Both the position numbers and the translations under genes were made by a program. A model generated the notes under the pieces. The model was not told the origin of the DNA. It ran no database searches and worked only from the letters and a program-made list of their open reading frames with translations. Positions 34,807 to 35,161 of a stretch of 35,161 bases of DNA are shown here, piece by piece; position 1 is the first letter of the stretch, and every line of letters begins with the position of its first letter. The stretch comes from Holophagaceae bacterium (GTDB lineage: Bacteria; Acidobacteriota; Holophagae; Holophagales; Holophagaceae): NCBI GenBank assembly GCA_025363715.1, contig JANYLR010000085.1:1-35161 (forward strand). Direction: 5' to 3'.

Positions 34807-35161
34807 ATGAAGAAGCTTGCCGCGCTGCTGATCGCTGCCGCTCTGATCAGCCCCGTTTTCGCTGAAGAGGCTAAGAAGCCTGAAGCGAAGAAGGCCGAGA
34901 AAGTCGAAGTCAAGAAGGCTGAAGTCAAGAAGGCCGAGCCCAAGAAGGAAGAGGCCAAGAAGGCCCTGACCGCCGAAGAGAAGAAGGCTGAAGCTGCCCC
35001 CAAGGCCGAGAAGAAGGCCAAGAAGGCGAAGAAGGCTGCTGCCAAGGCCGAGCCCAAGAAGGAAGAGGCCAAGAAGGCCCTGACCGCCGAAGAGAAGAAG
35101 GCTGAAGCTGCCCCCAAGGCCGAGAAGAAGGCCAAGAAGGCGAAGAAGGCTGCTGCCAAGG
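34807..35161 (+). CDS. secreted Lys/Ala/Glu-rich tandem-repeat protein (partial at the right edge)
   Basis: ATG 34807 follows GGGAG, and the frame is open to the window end (118 codons seen). Signal peptide KKLAALLIAAALISPVFA, cleavage after Ala. Then a KPEAKKAEKVEVKKAE-like lead-in and perfect 38-residue repeats. One repeat has 14 Lys, 7 Glu and 13 Ala, net about +7, like the C-terminal tail of histone H1 or of AlgP-type proteins, but behind an export signal. It should be unfolded or helical and strongly cationic in the periplasm or outside. Function unknown. The antisense frame is open only because of this repeat. Confidence 0.75.
   Translation, partial: MKKLAALLIAAALISPVFAEEAKKPEAKKAEKVEVKKAEVKKAEPKKEEAKKALTAEEKKAEAAPKAEKKAKKAKKAAAKAEPKKEEAKKALTAEEKKAEAAPKAEKKAKKAKKAAAK
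34933..35160 (+). repeat. two perfect 114-bp tandem repeats in a coding region
   Basis: Units 34933-35046 and 35047-35160 are identical at every base, each 38 codons. The array probably continues beyond the window. Complete identity, including synonymous sites, points to recent expansion by slippage or recombination, and copy number may vary between strains. Confidence 0.9.

Noticed and set aside
34740..35159. Minus-strand ORF rich in Phe, Ala and Ser
   Set aside because: It is the complement of the Lys/Ala repeat; it stays open because AAG and GCC codons read as CTT and GGC, and it has no ribosome site.

Overview
The window looks like chromosomal DNA of a GC-rich (roughly two-thirds G+C by eye), Gram-negative, diderm bacterium. 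LpxD, a TonB-dependent receptor and many signal-peptide proteins show the outer membrane. Gene style (hybrid PAS kinases, methylglyoxal synthase, long Lys/Ala repeat proteins, GCAGAT/GCAGAG intergenic palindromes) fits an acidobacterium of the Holophaga/Geothrix type, but this taxonomic guess is inference only. I saw no tRNA, rRNA, CRISPR array, phage or intact insertion sequence.

Layout. 1-3.6 kb: a hybrid sensor kinase whose 5' end is broken or frameshifted at about position 118-145, tightly coupled to a two-domain protein with a degenerate receiver. 3.76-6.16 kb: a glycosyltransferase and a CPA2-type antiporter, divergent. 6.16-6.81 kb: a gene-free stretch made of nested palindromic repeats plus a scar of a DNA methyltransferase gene. 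6.8-8.2 kb: mgsA and an EamA permease. 8.2-13.3 kb (minus strand): a vitamin B12 uptake operon, cobalamin riboswitch-btuB-btuF-btuC-btuD, with a 105-bp palindromic element lying in frame inside the 5' end of btuF. 13.4-14.8 kb: MTA phosphorylase with a tiny overlapping upstream ORF and a hypothetical partner. 14.83-15.03 kb: a MITE-like element with perfect 18-bp terminal inverted repeats. 15.1-17.4 kb: lpxD, an M23 peptidase and a cupin. 17.4-21.2 kb: a second EamA permease, a PLP decarboxylase and an amidohydrolase.

21.2-24.2 kb (minus strand): a four-gene cassette (small secreted protein, FMN_bind-like secreted protein, FtsX-type permease, ATPase) whose joints are ATGA overlaps or very short gaps. 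24.3-26.7 kb: rdgB, a ThiF/MoeB-type E1-like enzyme and a conserved hypothetical, separated by two further repeat elements. 26.7-29.3 kb: a secreted 5'-nucleotidase and a convergent secreted hypothetical. 29.3-32.4 kb: the isoprenoid operon xseB-ispA-dxs. 32.4-34.6 kb: a secreted DUF4412-like protein divergent from a sigma-54 response regulator. The window ends inside a signal-peptide-bearing Lys/Ala/Glu repeat protein encoded by perfect 114-bp tandem repeats, preceded by an unusually AT-rich promoter region.

The main unexplained structure is (a) several families of intergenic palindromic repeats, one of which has entered a coding frame, (b) the repeat-built polycationic secreted protein at the right edge, and (c) the FMN_bind-like/ABC cassette.
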